DNA of 27,359 nt from Oehlia diaphana (taxonomy: Eukaryota; Glomeromycota; Glomeromycetes; Glomerales; Glomeraceae). Positions within the stretch are counted from its first letter, which is position 1; each line of letters opens with the position of its first letter. This document shows positions 27,164 through 27,359 of the stretch, in pieces. Position numbers and translations under genes: made by a program. Location: NCBI GenBank assembly GCA_003833135.1, contig QZLH01000775.1, positions 24,033-51,391 on the forward strand, written 5' to 3'. The notes below the pieces were generated by a model. That model searched no databases and was not told where the DNA came from. It saw nothing but the letters and a program-made list of their open reading frames with translations.

Positions 27164-27359
27164 TAGGGATGGGCGTTAATTAACCATGGTTAATTATCCG
27201 TTAATTATGTTACTTATAATTAGTTTAAAATGGTTAATTTAACCGTTACTTTAAATCAACCAATAAAAATGCAGAATTTAAGTCATGTGATTTTAATTAT
27301 AATTTGATAATTATTGGTAAAAAATGGTATAGATTTATTTTATAATTTATATCTTGTAT
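27164..27359. mobile_element. Candidate hAT-type transposon terminus (partial)
   Basis: TAGGGATGGGCGTTAATTAA begins at 27164 and continues with repeated palindromic GGTTAATTA words. Many hAT elements end in (C/T)AGGGATGGGC followed by GGTTAA-rich subterminal repeats. The bases before it, 27156-27163 (ATTCTAGG), have the CTAG core typical of hAT 8-bp target sites. It abuts the truncated helicase sequence. The other end lies beyond the window, so neither the target duplication nor the inverted repeat can be confirmed. Confidence 0.4.

Noticed and set aside
1..27359. CRISPR array, rRNA or tRNA genes
   Set aside because: No regularly spaced repeats and no recognisable RNA-gene sequence. The repeats seen are satellite, palindromic or dispersed types.

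Overview
The window looks like nuclear DNA from an arbuscular mycorrhizal fungus of the Rhizophagus type (Glomeromycotina). The basis is very high A+T, short spliceosomal introns (about 60-90 bp, GT..AG), and gene families strongly expanded in those genomes as I know them: F-box/AMN1-like leucine-rich repeat (LRR) proteins, SAM-domain proteins, Crinkler (CRN) headers, PD-(D/E)XK-nuclease-like proteins and herpes-origin-binding-type helicases. No rRNA, tRNA or CRISPR was seen, and no database could be searched. One 744-base N gap (13903-14646) interrupts the window.

Left part (1 to about 5.8 kb): A+T-rich and gene-poor. It holds a near-perfect 145-bp fold-back palindrome (429-573), one small hypothetical ORF (574-969, minus), and a run of about a dozen very short exon-like segments on the minus strand (2158-3442). 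Those segments are separated by introns that share a branch-point-like block. A pyrimidine-rich promoter-like stretch with a TATCACGTGA palindrome lies upstream, and a related splice-signal fragment sits on the plus strand (4501-4680). I regard the short-exon locus as the most unusual thing in the window.

Middle part (5.9 to 16.4 kb): intron-bearing genes. An eight-exon minus-strand gene with a degenerate nuclease-like C-terminal half is divergent from a two-exon SAM-domain gene. Next come a two-exon membrane-anchored coiled-coil protein, two adjacent CRN header remnants, a broken plus-strand gene running into a 53-bp satellite and the N gap, a SAM plus PD-(D/E)XK gene with one frame break, and a third CRN header.

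Right part (17 to 27.2 kb): a compact block, almost entirely on the minus strand and apparently without introns. It contains three F-box/LRR paralogues (two of them recent duplicates), Gag-like and aspartic-protease-like retroelement fragments, a coiled-coil ORF, a tyrosine-recombinase-like pseudogene, an unknown ORF that shares a motif with the broken 13.3-kb gene, a small Cys-rich plus-strand gene, and a helicase pseudogene with four in-frame stops and one frameshift. The helicase coding sequence ends abruptly at a candidate hAT transposon terminus (27164). Five ORFs here, with unrelated products, share one promoter-like upstream module, and two LRR genes are separated by only 53 bp.

Most genes in the right block are broken, often by C-to-T changes. 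The two LRR paralogues show this directly, each carrying a different CGA-to-TGA stop. The picture is an effector- and mobile-element-rich compartment decaying by mutation, possibly under cytosine methylation. That the right block descends from one large mobile or virus-like element is an inference only.
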